Below the pieces are notes generated by a model. That model was not told where the DNA came from and made no database searches. It saw nothing but the letters and a program-made list of their open reading frames with translations. A DNA stretch of 64,000 nt, taken from Trinickia symbiotica (GTDB lineage: Bacteria > Pseudomonadota > Gammaproteobacteria > Burkholderiales > Burkholderiaceae). The first letter of the stretch is position 1. The number at the start of each line of letters is the position of its first letter. Made by a program: the position numbers and the translations under genes. Where the stretch lies: NCBI RefSeq assembly GCF_002934455.1, contig NZ_PTIR01000003.1, positions 62,001 through 126,000 of the forward strand, given 5' to 3'. Shown piece after piece: positions 56,682 through 64,000 of the stretch.

Positions 56682-57377
56682 CTACGTCTGCCGGCCCGGC
56701 CGTTTGTCGTAGAACCGTATCGTTTCTTCGGCGGGCGTCATCGCGCCCACAAAGCGCACCGGTTCATCTCCATAGGCGGCGTCGAGCGCGCGATAGTCGG
56801 CCGCGCTGGGTCGCTCGGCCTCAGCGTCGTCGTCCGGAAATGTCGGCGCGTCGATAGCGTCGGCACCCATCAGCGGCAATAGCGCGCCGACGACGAAGCT
56901 GTAATGACTGCCACGCCTGGCGAGCTGCTCCGCGATCGCGCGAAGAATGTCACCTGTCTCGCCGAGCAACGCACGCGCGTCGGGCGCAGGCAGCCGGGAC
57001 AAGTACTCCAGGAACACCGGCAGGTAATCAGGCAACTCGCCGGGCCGCAGAAAGAGGCCGTGCTGCTCATACATCTGCAGCAGGTCCACCATCGCCTGGC
57101 CGCGGTCGCGCGACTCGCCATGAATGTGCTCGAACAGGTGCAGCGACGTCGACCGGCCCCGATCGAACAGTGCGACGTAATTCTCCTGAAGCGTCAGCAG
57201 GTCCCGTTCGCGCACATACTCGAAGAAGCGCTCGAGCCCGGCCTGCTCAGACCGCGGCGGACGCGCCAGGTCGCGCATCTGAAGTTCGATCGAATCCAGC
57301 GCATCGAGCAGCGCATCTTCCGGGTAATCGAGCAGCGCGGAAAATGCCGCATAGGTTGGGTCGGGTGCCGCACTCAT
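56682..57377 (-). CDS. narJ: nitrate reductase molybdenum cofactor assembly chaperone (NarJ)
   Basis: 231 residues from ATG 57377, one base past the narH stop, with AGGAG upstream. It has the all-helical NarJ/TorD pattern (FSALLDYPEDALLDALDSIE; LTLQENYVALFDRGRSTSLHLFEHIHGESRDRGQAMVDLLQMYE). It helps insert the molybdenum cofactor into NarG before membrane attachment and is not part of the final enzyme. Confidence 0.94.
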   Translation of the reverse strand: MSAAPDPTYAAFSALLDYPEDALLDALDSIELQMRDLARPPRSEQAGLERFFEYVRERDLLTLQENYVALFDRGRSTSLHLFEHIHGESRDRGQAMVDLLQMYEQHGLFLRPGELPDYLPVFLEYLSRLPAPDARALLGETGDILRAIAEQLARRGSHYSFVVGALLPLMGADAIDAPTFPDDDAEAERPSAADYRALDAAYGDEPVRFVGAMTPAEETIRFYDKRPGRQT

Positions 57378-57378
57378 C

Positions 57379-58905
57379 TCAGGACTCCTGCCGGATCGGA
57401 ATCGTCTTCGCGCCTTTGCTCGGGCTGAACAGGCTCGCCTCGGAGCGCCCGTCCGAGCAGCCATTACCGAACGAGAAACCGCACGACGAGCGCAGCTCGA
57501 ACGCGTCCTCTGCGTACTCGCGATGAGTCGTCGGAATCACGAACCGGTCTTCGTAGTTCGCGATCGCCAGATAGCGGTACATCTCCTCGACCTGTCCGCG
57601 CGACAGCCCGACCTGATCCAGTACGCCGGGCACGTCGAGGCCGTCGACATGTCGAGCGCGCATGAAGGCACGCATAGCGAGCAGCCGCTCGAGCGCCAGT
57701 TTCACCGGTGCCTCATCGCCCGCAGTCAGCAAGTTCGCCAAGTAGCGCAGTGGGATCCGCAACGATTCGACATCGGGCAGATAACCGTTCATTCCGAGCG
57801 TGCCGCTCGTCGCCGCCGCGTTGATCGGCGACAGTGGCGGCACGTACCAGACCATCGGCAGCGTCCTGTATTCCGGATGCAGCGGAAATGCGATCCGCCA
57901 GTCGATCGCCATCTTGTACGCGGGAGAGCGCCGCGCCGCGTCGAGCCAAGCGGCCGGCACACCATCGCATTGCGCCTGAGCGAGCACTTCAGGGTCGTTC
58001 GGATCCAGGAACAGCGAGAGCTGAGCATCGTAGAGATCGGCTTCCTGCTCGACACTGGCCGCATCGGCAATTCGGTCGGCGTCGTACAGCAGCACGCCCA
58101 AGTAGCGAATCCGCCCTACGCAGGTTTCCGAACAGACCGTCGGCTGGCCAGCCTCGATGCGCGGATAGCAGAAGATGCACTTCTCGGCCTTGCCGCTCTG
58201 CCAGTTGTAGTAGATCTTCTTGTATGGACAGCCCGACACGCACATCCGCCAACCGCGGCATTTGTCCTGGTCGATCAGCACGATGCCGTCTTCCTCGCGC
58301 TTGTAGATCGAGCCGGACGGACACGCGGCGACGCACGCCGGATTCAGGCAGTGCTCGCACAGCCGCGGCAGATACATCATGAAGGTGTTCTCGAACTGCC
58401 CGTAGATCTCCTTCTGCACTGCGTCGAAGTTGTAGTCCTTGGCGCGCTTTTCAAACTCGCCTCCGAGGATCTCCTCCCAGTTCGGCCCCCATTCGATCTT
58501 CTCGAGCCGCTCGCCACTCACGAGCGAACGCGGCCGCGCCACGGGCATCGCGCGCGCGTCGCCTGCCTCCTGCAGATGTGCGTAATCGAACGTGAACGGT
58601 TCATAGTAGTCGTCGATCTCCGGCAAATGAGGATTCGCGAAGATCTTCGCGAGCACTCGCCATTTATTGCCGATGCGCGGCTCGATCGTGCCGTTGGCGC
58701 GGAGCGTCCAGCCACCGCGCCAGCGATCCTGGTTCTCCCACTCCTTCGGATAGCCAATGCCCGGCTTCGTCTCCACGTTGTTGAACCACGCGTACTCCAT
58801 ACCTTCGCGGCTCGTCCAGACGTTTTTGCAAGTCACGGAGCATGTATGGCAGCCAATGCACTTGTCGAGATTCAGGACCATCGCGATCTGCGCGCGCACT
58901 TTCAT
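57379..58905 (-). CDS. narH: respiratory nitrate reductase beta subunit (NarH)
   Basis: 508 residues. Four cysteine clusters for Fe-S centres are present: CIGCHTCSVTCKN (from residue 16), CEHCLNPACVAACP, CRGWRMCVSGCPYKK and CIFCYPRIEAGQPTVCSETC. The Trp in CRGW marks the [3Fe-4S] site of NarH. It passes electrons from NarI to NarG. Its ATG overlaps the narG stop by four bases (ATGA). Confidence 0.96.
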   Translation of the reverse strand: MKVRAQIAMVLNLDKCIGCHTCSVTCKNVWTSREGMEYAWFNNVETKPGIGYPKEWENQDRWRGGWTLRANGTIEPRIGNKWRVLAKIFANPHLPEIDDYYEPFTFDYAHLQEAGDARAMPVARPRSLVSGERLEKIEWGPNWEEILGGEFEKRAKDYNFDAVQKEIYGQFENTFMMYLPRLCEHCLNPACVAACPSGSIYKREEDGIVLIDQDKCRGWRMCVSGCPYKKIYYNWQSGKAEKCIFCYPRIEAGQPTVCSETCVGRIRYLGVLLYDADRIADAASVEQEADLYDAQLSLFLDPNDPEVLAQAQCDGVPAAWLDAARRSPAYKMAIDWRIAFPLHPEYRTLPMVWYVPPLSPINAAATSGTLGMNGYLPDVESLRIPLRYLANLLTAGDEAPVKLALERLLAMRAFMRARHVDGLDVPGVLDQVGLSRGQVEEMYRYLAIANYEDRFVIPTTHREYAEDAFELRSSCGFSFGNGCSDGRSEASLFSPSKGAKTIPIRQES

Positions 58906-61900
58906 GACTTCTCTCCTTCATCGGCTTCCCCATCGAGCCAATCGACCCGGTTCATCTTGCGGACGATCAGGAACTCATCCCGATTCGAACCGACCGTTCC
59001 GTAGTAGTTGAAGCCGTACGAGAGTTGCGCATAGCCGCCGATCATATGCGTCGGCTTGAGCGCGACGCGCGTCACCGAGTTGTGGATGCCGCCACGCGTG
59101 CCGGTGATTTCCGAGCCGGGCGTGTTCACGATCTTTTCCTGGGCGTGATACATCATCGCCATGCCGGATGGCACCCGCTGACTGACGACAGCCCGCGCGC
59201 ACAGCGCGCCGTTCGAGTTGTAGCATTCGATCCAGTCGTTATCGACGGCGCCGATCGCCTTCGCATCGTCTTCGGAAATCCAGACGATCGGTCCGCCACG
59301 CGATAGCGTCAGCATCAGCAGGTTGTCGGTGTACGTGCTGTGAATCCCCCACTTTTGATGCGGTGTGAGGAAGTTCAGGACCCTCTCCGGATTGCCGTTG
59401 GACCGCGTGCCGAGCATCTGAGCGTAGCTGCCGGTGTCGACGGGCGGTTTATAGACGCAAAGCGACTCGCCGAACGCGCGCATCCACGGATGATCCTGAT
59501 AGAGTTGCTGGCGTCCGCTCAGCGTGCGCCACGGCACCAGCTCGTGGACATTGACATAGCCCGCGTTGTACGAGACCCGCTCGGACTCGATCCCACTCCA
59601 GGTCGGCGATGAGATGATCTTGCGAGGCTGCGACTGGAGGTCGCGAAAGCGGATCTTCTCGTCGGCGCGCGCCTCGGCTAGATGGGTGTGGTCGATGCCG
59701 GTGATTTCCGACAGCGCGCGCCACGCCTTCACCGCAACTTCGCCGTTGGTTTCGGGCGCAAGCGACAGAATCACCTCGGCGGCGTCGAGCGCCGTATCGA
59801 TGCGCGGACGGCCTTGCGTTGCCCCCTCCTCCGCCACCCGATAGTTGAGCTCGGCGAGAAGCTCGACTTCTTCCTTCGTGTCCCAGCCGATTCCCTTGCC
59901 GCCATTGCCAAGGCGATCCATCAACGGACCCAGCGATGTGAAACGACGGTACGTGTTCGGGTAGTCTCGCTCGACAAGCGTCACTGACGGCATCGTTCGG
60001 CCCGGAACCGCTTCGCACTCCCCGCGCTTCCAATCCCGTACATCGAATGGCTGCGCGAGCTCGCCCGGCGTGTCATGCGCGATCGGCGCCAGCACGACGT
60101 CGCGCTCGACGCCGAGATGCCCATCGCTCAATTCGGAAAAGCGTTTAGCGATCCCCTTGAAGATCTCCCAGTCGCTTTTCGACTGCCAGGCCGGATCGAC
60201 CGCGGCCGATAGCGGGTGAACGAACGGATGCATGTCGGACGTGTTCATGTCGTCTTTCTCGTACCATGTCGCCGTCGGCAGCACGATGTCCGAGTACATG
60301 CAGGTCGTTGACATGCGGAAGTCCAGCGTGACGAGCAGGTCGAGCTTGCCGCGCGGCGCGTCATCGCGCCAAATCACCTCTTGGGGGCGCGGCGCGCCTG
60401 TCTTGCCGAGGTCATCGCCCTGCACCCCATGCGTCGTGCCGAGCAGGTGTTTGAGGAAGTATTCATGGCCCTTGCCGGACGAGCCGAGCAGGTTCGAGCG
60501 CCAGACGAAGAGGTTGCGCGGAAAGTTGTCCGGCGCATCAGGGTCCTCGCAAGCCATCTTCAGCTCGCCGGACACGAGCCGGGTCGCGACCTCGGCCGCC
60601 GCTTGTGTCGGATCAGTCAGGCGTGCACCGATGCGCAGGGGATTCCCATCCAGTTGTGGCGCGGACGGCAGCCACCCCATGCGCTCAGCGCGGATGTTGT
60701 AGTCGATAGGCCGGCCGTCGTAGCGCGTCTTGTCGGCAAGCGACGACAGCAGGGAGCCAGGATCCATCGGGTCGTAGCGCCACTGGTCGGTGTGCGCATA
60801 GAAGAACGACGTCGCGTTCATCTGCCGCGGCGGTCGGTTCCAGTCCAGCGCGAACGCGAGCGCGGTCCAACCCGTTTGCGGACGCAGCTTCTCCTGGCCC
60901 ACATAGTGTGACCAGCCGCCGCCCGGCTTACCCACGCAACCGCACATGATCAGCATGTTGATGATCGCGCGGTAGGCCATGTCCATATGGAACCAGTGGT
61001 TGATGCCCGCGCCGATGATCACCATCGATTTGCCGCGTGTCTTCTCCGCGTTCTCCGCGAACTGCCGCGCCACCGCGATAACGTCGGCGCGCTTCACGCC
61101 GGTGATCGCTTCCTGCCACGCTGGCGTGTAGGGTTGATCGTCATCGTAGCTCGCCGCAACGTCGCGACCGCCGAGGCCCTGGTCGAGCCCGTAGTTGGCG
61201 ACGAAGAGGTCGTACACGGTCGCGACGAGCATTTCGCCGTCACGTGTGGCGACACGACGAATCCCCACCTTACGCGACAGCTCTGATCGATGCGACGTGT
61301 GATTGAAGTGTGCGTGCGGCTGATTGCCGAAGTATGGAAACAGCACGTCGGCCACCGCGTCGTGAGTGTCTTTGCAGGAGAGCCGAGGCGCGAGCGCCGC
61401 ACCGCCTGACGTCCTCGACCGGAGATTCCACTTGCCCTTCTCCGCGTCGTTTTGCTGTCCCCAACGAAAGCCGACCGAGCCGAGCGGGATGACATAATCG
61501 CCCGTCGCATCGTCGATCATCACCGTCTTCCACTCGGGATGCGCCGTTTCGCCGAGCGCGTCGTCGAAATCGGATGCGCGCACGAGGCGGTCAGGAACGT
61601 AGCCGTCGCCGTGCGGCACGAGCCGCACAATGCACGGCATGTCCGTGTAGCGCTTGCAATAATCGACGAAATAGTCGCTCTTTCCGGCGGCCAAATGAAA
61701 TTCCTTCAGGATCACATGGCCCATTGCGAGCGCGAGCGCCGCGTCCGTTCCCTGTTTCGGATGCAGCCACAGATCGCCGAACTTTGCGCCTTCGGCATAA
61801 TCGGGGAACACCGAAACGACCTTCGTGCCGCGATATCGCGCCTCGACGAGGAAGTGCGCGTCCGGCGTGCGCGTCTGCGGGACATTGGAGCCCCACATGA

Positions 61901-62648
61901 TGATGAACGTCGAGTTGTACCAGTCGGCCGATTCGGGCACGTCCGTCTGTTCGCCCCACGTCTGCGGAGACGCCGGTGGCAGATCGCAATACCAATCGTA
62001 GAAGCTGAGGCACACGCCACCGATCAGCGATAGATAGCGCGAGCCGGCCGCATACGACACCATCGACATCGCAGGAATGGGCGAAAACCCCACGACGCGG
62101 TCCGGGCCATAGTGCGCGGCCGTGTATACGTTGGCCGCCGCGACGATCTCGTTCACCTCGTCCCAGGTCGAACGCACGAAGCCGCCCAGGCCGCGCCGGC
62201 TCTGGTATTCGCGGCGCGCATCGGCGTCTTCCACGATCGAGCGCCAGGCGTCGACGGGCGCGAGCGTCCGGCGGCGCTCGCGCCACTGCCGCACGAGCGC
62301 GCTGCGCACGAGCGGATACTTGAGGCGATTAGCGCTGTACAGATACCAGGAATAAGATGCGCCCCGCGAGCAGCCACGCGGCTCGTGGTTCGGCATATCC
62401 GGACGCGTGCGTGGATAATCGGTCTGCTGCGTCTCCCAGGTAACGATGCCGCCCTTCACATAGACCTTCCACGAGCATGAGCCTGTGCAGTTCACGCCAT
62501 GCGTTGAACGGACGACCTTGTCATGCTGCCAGCGCTTGCGATAGCCGTCCTCCCATCTCCGGTCCTCGTCGGTTACAGCACCGTGACCGTCCGAGAACTG
62601 CGGTCTCGATGTCGTGAAATAGCGCAGGCGGTCCAGGAAATGGCTCAT
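58902..62648 (-). CDS. narG: respiratory nitrate reductase alpha subunit (NarG)
   Basis: 1248 residues, full length. The FS0 cluster ligands are visible as His50, Cys54, Cys58 and Cys93 (STHGVNCTGSCSWK; RGCSRGASYS). The region around the Asp that ligates molybdenum reads YNSTFIIMWGSNVPQTRTPDAHF. No Tat signal beyond the vestigial N-terminus (HFLDRLRYF) is seen, as in other cytoplasmic NarG. It reduces nitrate to nitrite with bis-MGD cofactor. A GGAG-type site precedes ATG 62648. Confidence 0.97.
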   Translation of the reverse strand: MSHFLDRLRYFTTSRPQFSDGHGAVTDEDRRWEDGYRKRWQHDKVVRSTHGVNCTGSCSWKVYVKGGIVTWETQQTDYPRTRPDMPNHEPRGCSRGASYSWYLYSANRLKYPLVRSALVRQWRERRRTLAPVDAWRSIVEDADARREYQSRRGLGGFVRSTWDEVNEIVAAANVYTAAHYGPDRVVGFSPIPAMSMVSYAAGSRYLSLIGGVCLSFYDWYCDLPPASPQTWGEQTDVPESADWYNSTFIIMWGSNVPQTRTPDAHFLVEARYRGTKVVSVFPDYAEGAKFGDLWLHPKQGTDAALALAMGHVILKEFHLAAGKSDYFVDYCKRYTDMPCIVRLVPHGDGYVPDRLVRASDFDDALGETAHPEWKTVMIDDATGDYVIPLGSVGFRWGQQNDAEKGKWNLRSRTSGGAALAPRLSCKDTHDAVADVLFPYFGNQPHAHFNHTSHRSELSRKVGIRRVATRDGEMLVATVYDLFVANYGLDQGLGGRDVAASYDDDQPYTPAWQEAITGVKRADVIAVARQFAENAEKTRGKSMVIIGAGINHWFHMDMAYRAIINMLIMCGCVGKPGGGWSHYVGQEKLRPQTGWTALAFALDWNRPPRQMNATSFFYAHTDQWRYDPMDPGSLLSSLADKTRYDGRPIDYNIRAERMGWLPSAPQLDGNPLRIGARLTDPTQAAAEVATRLVSGELKMACEDPDAPDNFPRNLFVWRSNLLGSSGKGHEYFLKHLLGTTHGVQGDDLGKTGAPRPQEVIWRDDAPRGKLDLLVTLDFRMSTTCMYSDIVLPTATWYEKDDMNTSDMHPFVHPLSAAVDPAWQSKSDWEIFKGIAKRFSELSDGHLGVERDVVLAPIAHDTPGELAQPFDVRDWKRGECEAVPGRTMPSVTLVERDYPNTYRRFTSLGPLMDRLGNGGKGIGWDTKEEVELLAELNYRVAEEGATQGRPRIDTALDAAEVILSLAPETNGEVAVKAWRALSEITGIDHTHLAEARADEKIRFRDLQSQPRKIISSPTWSGIESERVSYNAGYVNVHELVPWRTLSGRQQLYQDHPWMRAFGESLCVYKPPVDTGSYAQMLGTRSNGNPERVLNFLTPHQKWGIHSTYTDNLLMLTLSRGGPIVWISEDDAKAIGAVDNDWIECYNSNGALCARAVVSQRVPSGMAMMYHAQEKIVNTPGSEITGTRGGIHNSVTRVALKPTHMIGGYAQLSYGFNYYGTVGSNRDEFLIVRKMNRVDWLDGEADEGEKS

Positions 62649-62682
62649 GCAGGATCTCCGTCAGTCCTTCCATCCGATTTCA

Positions 62683-62931
62683 TCACCCCTCTCCGCTACA
62701 AAGGATCGAGTGCGCCATTTTCCGTTCGATCCAGACTAATCCCTCGTGCAAGCCATCGAGCACCGCTTCCCGCTCCGTCTCGAAGACCCGGTGATGCTTG
62801 AACTGGTGCGCGAATTTCCGCGTTTCATCGCTGTGCTCAACCTCGATCGCGCAGGTGAAACCACCGGGTACCGGATCGACCCTGGCCGAAACCGCCCAAT
62901 CGCTGTCGCTGACCTTTCCTGACATCGTCAT
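62683..62931 (-). CDS. small soluble protein upstream of narG
   Basis: 82 residues from ATG 62931, with GAGG 8 bases upstream. It ends 34 bases before narG on the same strand, so it is probably the first gene of the nar transcript. The sequence is acidic with His (WAVSARVDPVPGGFTCAIEVEH, HQFKHHRVFETEREAVLDGLHEGLVWIE). There is no membrane segment. I do not assign a function; similar small proteins seem frequent in Burkholderia stress clusters, but I cannot verify this. No clear FNR box is visible in the 114 bases upstream. Confidence 0.65.
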   Translation of the reverse strand: MTMSGKVSDSDWAVSARVDPVPGGFTCAIEVEHSDETRKFAHQFKHHRVFETEREAVLDGLHEGLVWIERKMAHSILCSGEG

Positions 62932-63045
62932 AATGAATGCCTCGTTGGTGCCCGACGTCTTGTGGTGTCAAGCGAATTCCCCTGAACCGCAAGAAGTGCT
63001 CGGCAGTTCACGCACCGCCGAGCCCGAAGACGTGGCGCTCTCCGC

Positions 63046-63480
63046 TCAGTTGATCTGCAGGCGCTTTTGGGGCGCATCCTTCTTCTTTTTCAGCGTCAGG
63101 GACAACACGCCGTCCTGATACTGAGCAGACGATGCGCCTTCATCGATGTCCGTGCCAAGCGAGAATGAGCGGCTGATAAGGCCGGAATAGCGTTCGCGGC
63201 GGATCACTTGCTCGCCGTCTTTAGACTCTTTCTGACGATCCGCTTTCGCGCTGATCGAAACGACGTTGCCGTCGATCTTGACGTCGATGTCCTTCTTGTC
63301 GACGCCCGGCAGTTCGGCGTTCACCGTATAGGCACCGTCGCTTTCGGCAACATCAATCTTGACATCGGAAAGCGGCAAGTCACCGTCGAGCGTCAAATTC
63401 CGCATGGGGCGGAAGAAACCCTGGAACAAATCGGAGAAGGGTTCCATCGAAAATGGGTCATAACGTGTCAAATTGCTCAT
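63046..63480 (-). CDS. Hsp20/alpha-crystallin small heat shock protein
   Basis: 144 residues from ATG 63480, with GAGGAG 8 bases upstream; GTG 63489 would overlap that site. The alpha-crystallin domain covers about residues 38-135 (DVKIDVAESDGAYTVNAELPGVDKKDIDVKIDGNVVSISAKADRQKE), with the A-x-x-x-n-G-v-L motif as SAQYQDGVLSLTLKKK. It is an ATP-independent holdase. Its promoter has a near-palindromic FNR/ANR box. Hsp20 genes are regular members of low-oxygen clusters. Confidence 0.94.
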   Translation of the reverse strand: MSNLTRYDPFSMEPFSDLFQGFFRPMRNLTLDGDLPLSDVKIDVAESDGAYTVNAELPGVDKKDIDVKIDGNVVSISAKADRQKESKDGEQVIRRERYSGLISRSFSLGTDIDEGASSAQYQDGVLSLTLKKKKDAPQKRLQIN

Positions 63481-63651
63481 TGCATTCACTCCTCGAGCTG
63501 ATATGAGTTGAGTGGTTCGCTCATGCTCACAACGAGACGACGCTCACGCATCGGACTATTCCGTCGCTCCAGTTGCAACCCCGGTTCAGACTCGCGGTCG
63601 GTCGGCACGAGACGGAGTAAGACCACTCTAGACAGCGCCGAGACGGCCCAG

Positions 63652-63665
63652 TTGATGCGCATCAA
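63652..63665 (-). promoter_or_regulatory. FNR/ANR box with -10 element for hsp20
   Basis: TTGATGCGCATCAA, a perfect palindrome with ideal half-sites. On the minus strand TAGAGT (63630-63625) is centred 31 bp away. Confidence 0.7.
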
Positions 63666-63792
63666 CCCATCGCCGAATCGATATACGCCGGGCGTCTCGG
63701 ATGCGCGTTACTTCCGTCGCTGAGCGTCGCCCCTCGCCAAGGCGAGGTCGGACGCGACGACAACAGCGGCGGCGCGCCTGTGCGCGCCCCGC

Positions 63793-63806
63793 TTGATGCG
63801 CGTCAA
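63793..63806 (+). promoter_or_regulatory. FNR/ANR box with -10 element for the cytochrome c gene
   Basis: TTGATGCGCGTCAA with TAGACT (63828-63833) centred 31 bp downstream. The inferred start near 63841 leaves a 28-base leader to ATG 63869. Confidence 0.65.
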
Positions 63807-63868
63807 CGCGGAATGCAGCCGCAGCCGTAGACTGAAGCGAATGCAAAAGGCGCACTCAGGTACTTGCG

Positions 63869-64000
63869 ATGAACGGCTTGCACAAAGGATGGATGATCGG
63901 AATGGCCGGCCTACTGACCGGCTTGTACTGTTGCACGGCATTGGCAAAGCCGGAGCCGGAGCCCACCGACCTGATCGATCAGCAGCACTGCATGTTCTGC
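63869..64000 (+). CDS. probable c-type cytochrome, N-terminal part only
   Basis: The first 44 codons of a gene that runs off the right edge. A signal peptide (GWMIGMAGLLTGLYCCTALA) is followed by KPEPEPTDLIDQQHCMFC, which would be completed as a CxxCH heme site. This is the start layout of a small periplasmic cytochrome c. The FNR/ANR box upstream suggests use in low-oxygen or nitrate respiration. Class cannot be decided from the visible part. Confidence 0.65.
   Translation, partial: MNGLHKGWMIGMAGLLTGLYCCTALAKPEPEPTDLIDQQHCMFC

Larger units (their letters stand above)
63481..63868. other. 388-base divergent promoter region of hsp20 and the cytochrome c gene
   Basis: No supported gene. It holds two FNR/ANR boxes, one facing each direction, each with a -10-like hexamer at the same distance (listed separately). 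The boxes are 127 bases apart. Confidence 0.6.

Noticed and set aside
62960-62974. CTTG-N6-CAAG dyad upstream of the nar leading gene considered as an FNR site
   Set aside because: FNR sites have TTG-N8-CAA spacing; here it is N6, and the half-sites are incomplete.

Overview
The window is high-GC, densely packed DNA from a beta-proteobacterium. Gene content and protein style point to Burkholderiaceae (Burkholderia, Paraburkholderia or Caballeronia), probably a secondary replicon rather than a core chromosome region. This placement comes from recognised families (SfnG/MsuE, HutC-type GntR, a low-oxygen cluster with universal stress proteins, and nar genes with a PpiC-type isomerase), not from any search. 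I see no rRNA, tRNA, insertion sequence, phage gene or CRISPR array.

1-36.5 kb is a metabolic scavenging region. It opens with a left-truncated, minus-strand set encoding a type III glutamine synthetase, a class II amidotransferase and a GXGXG protein. These resemble N-methylglutamate synthase/glx loci and lie beside a divergent XRE-cupin regulator with a palindromic candidate operator. A LysR gene and the remnant of a FAD oxidoreductase follow. From 14.6 down to 5.3 kb a minus-strand run joins two DszC/SfnB-like flavin monooxygenases, the FMN reductase MsuE, the dimethylsulfone monooxygenase SfnG and a complete branched-chain-amino-acid-type ABC transporter. This looks like one organosulfur uptake-and-oxidation unit. 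Divergent from it is a DAO-family flavoprotein, HutD and both ETF subunits. Further organosulfur functions (DszA-type LLM oxygenase, a third DszC-like protein, MetQ-type binding protein, TauABC) run to 29.8 kb, interrupted by an AraC/NmrA pair and a secreted HNH-like protein. 30.0-36.5 kb holds a FAD oxidase and an Fe(II)/2OG-type oxygenase divergent from a polar amino-acid ABC transporter with a GntR/HutC regulator. Two GTATATAC palindromes lie in the shared promoter region.

36.5-64 kb is different in character: a low-oxygen island. It carries CBS, universal stress, hemerythrin, Hsp20, PEP synthase, PfkB, a MacAB-NodT efflux set, a three-gene phosphorelay cassette, narGHJI-ppiC-narK and the start of a cytochrome c. 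Nine intergenic 14-bp sites match the FNR/ANR form TTGA(T/C)-N4-(A/G)TCAA and a tenth is one base off. Seven have a -10-like hexamer 31-32 bp away, on the side of a downstream gene, which is class II spacing. Gene content resembles the low-oxygen-activated (lxa) locus described in Burkholderia cenocepacia.

The most useful leads are this promoter set and the small or unknown proteins it appears to drive (37034-37231, 47640-48116, 51978-52352), a 39-residue membrane peptide after ppsA, the SfnG-linked ABC transporter, and the DAO-HutD-ETF operon with a decayed relative 10 kb away.
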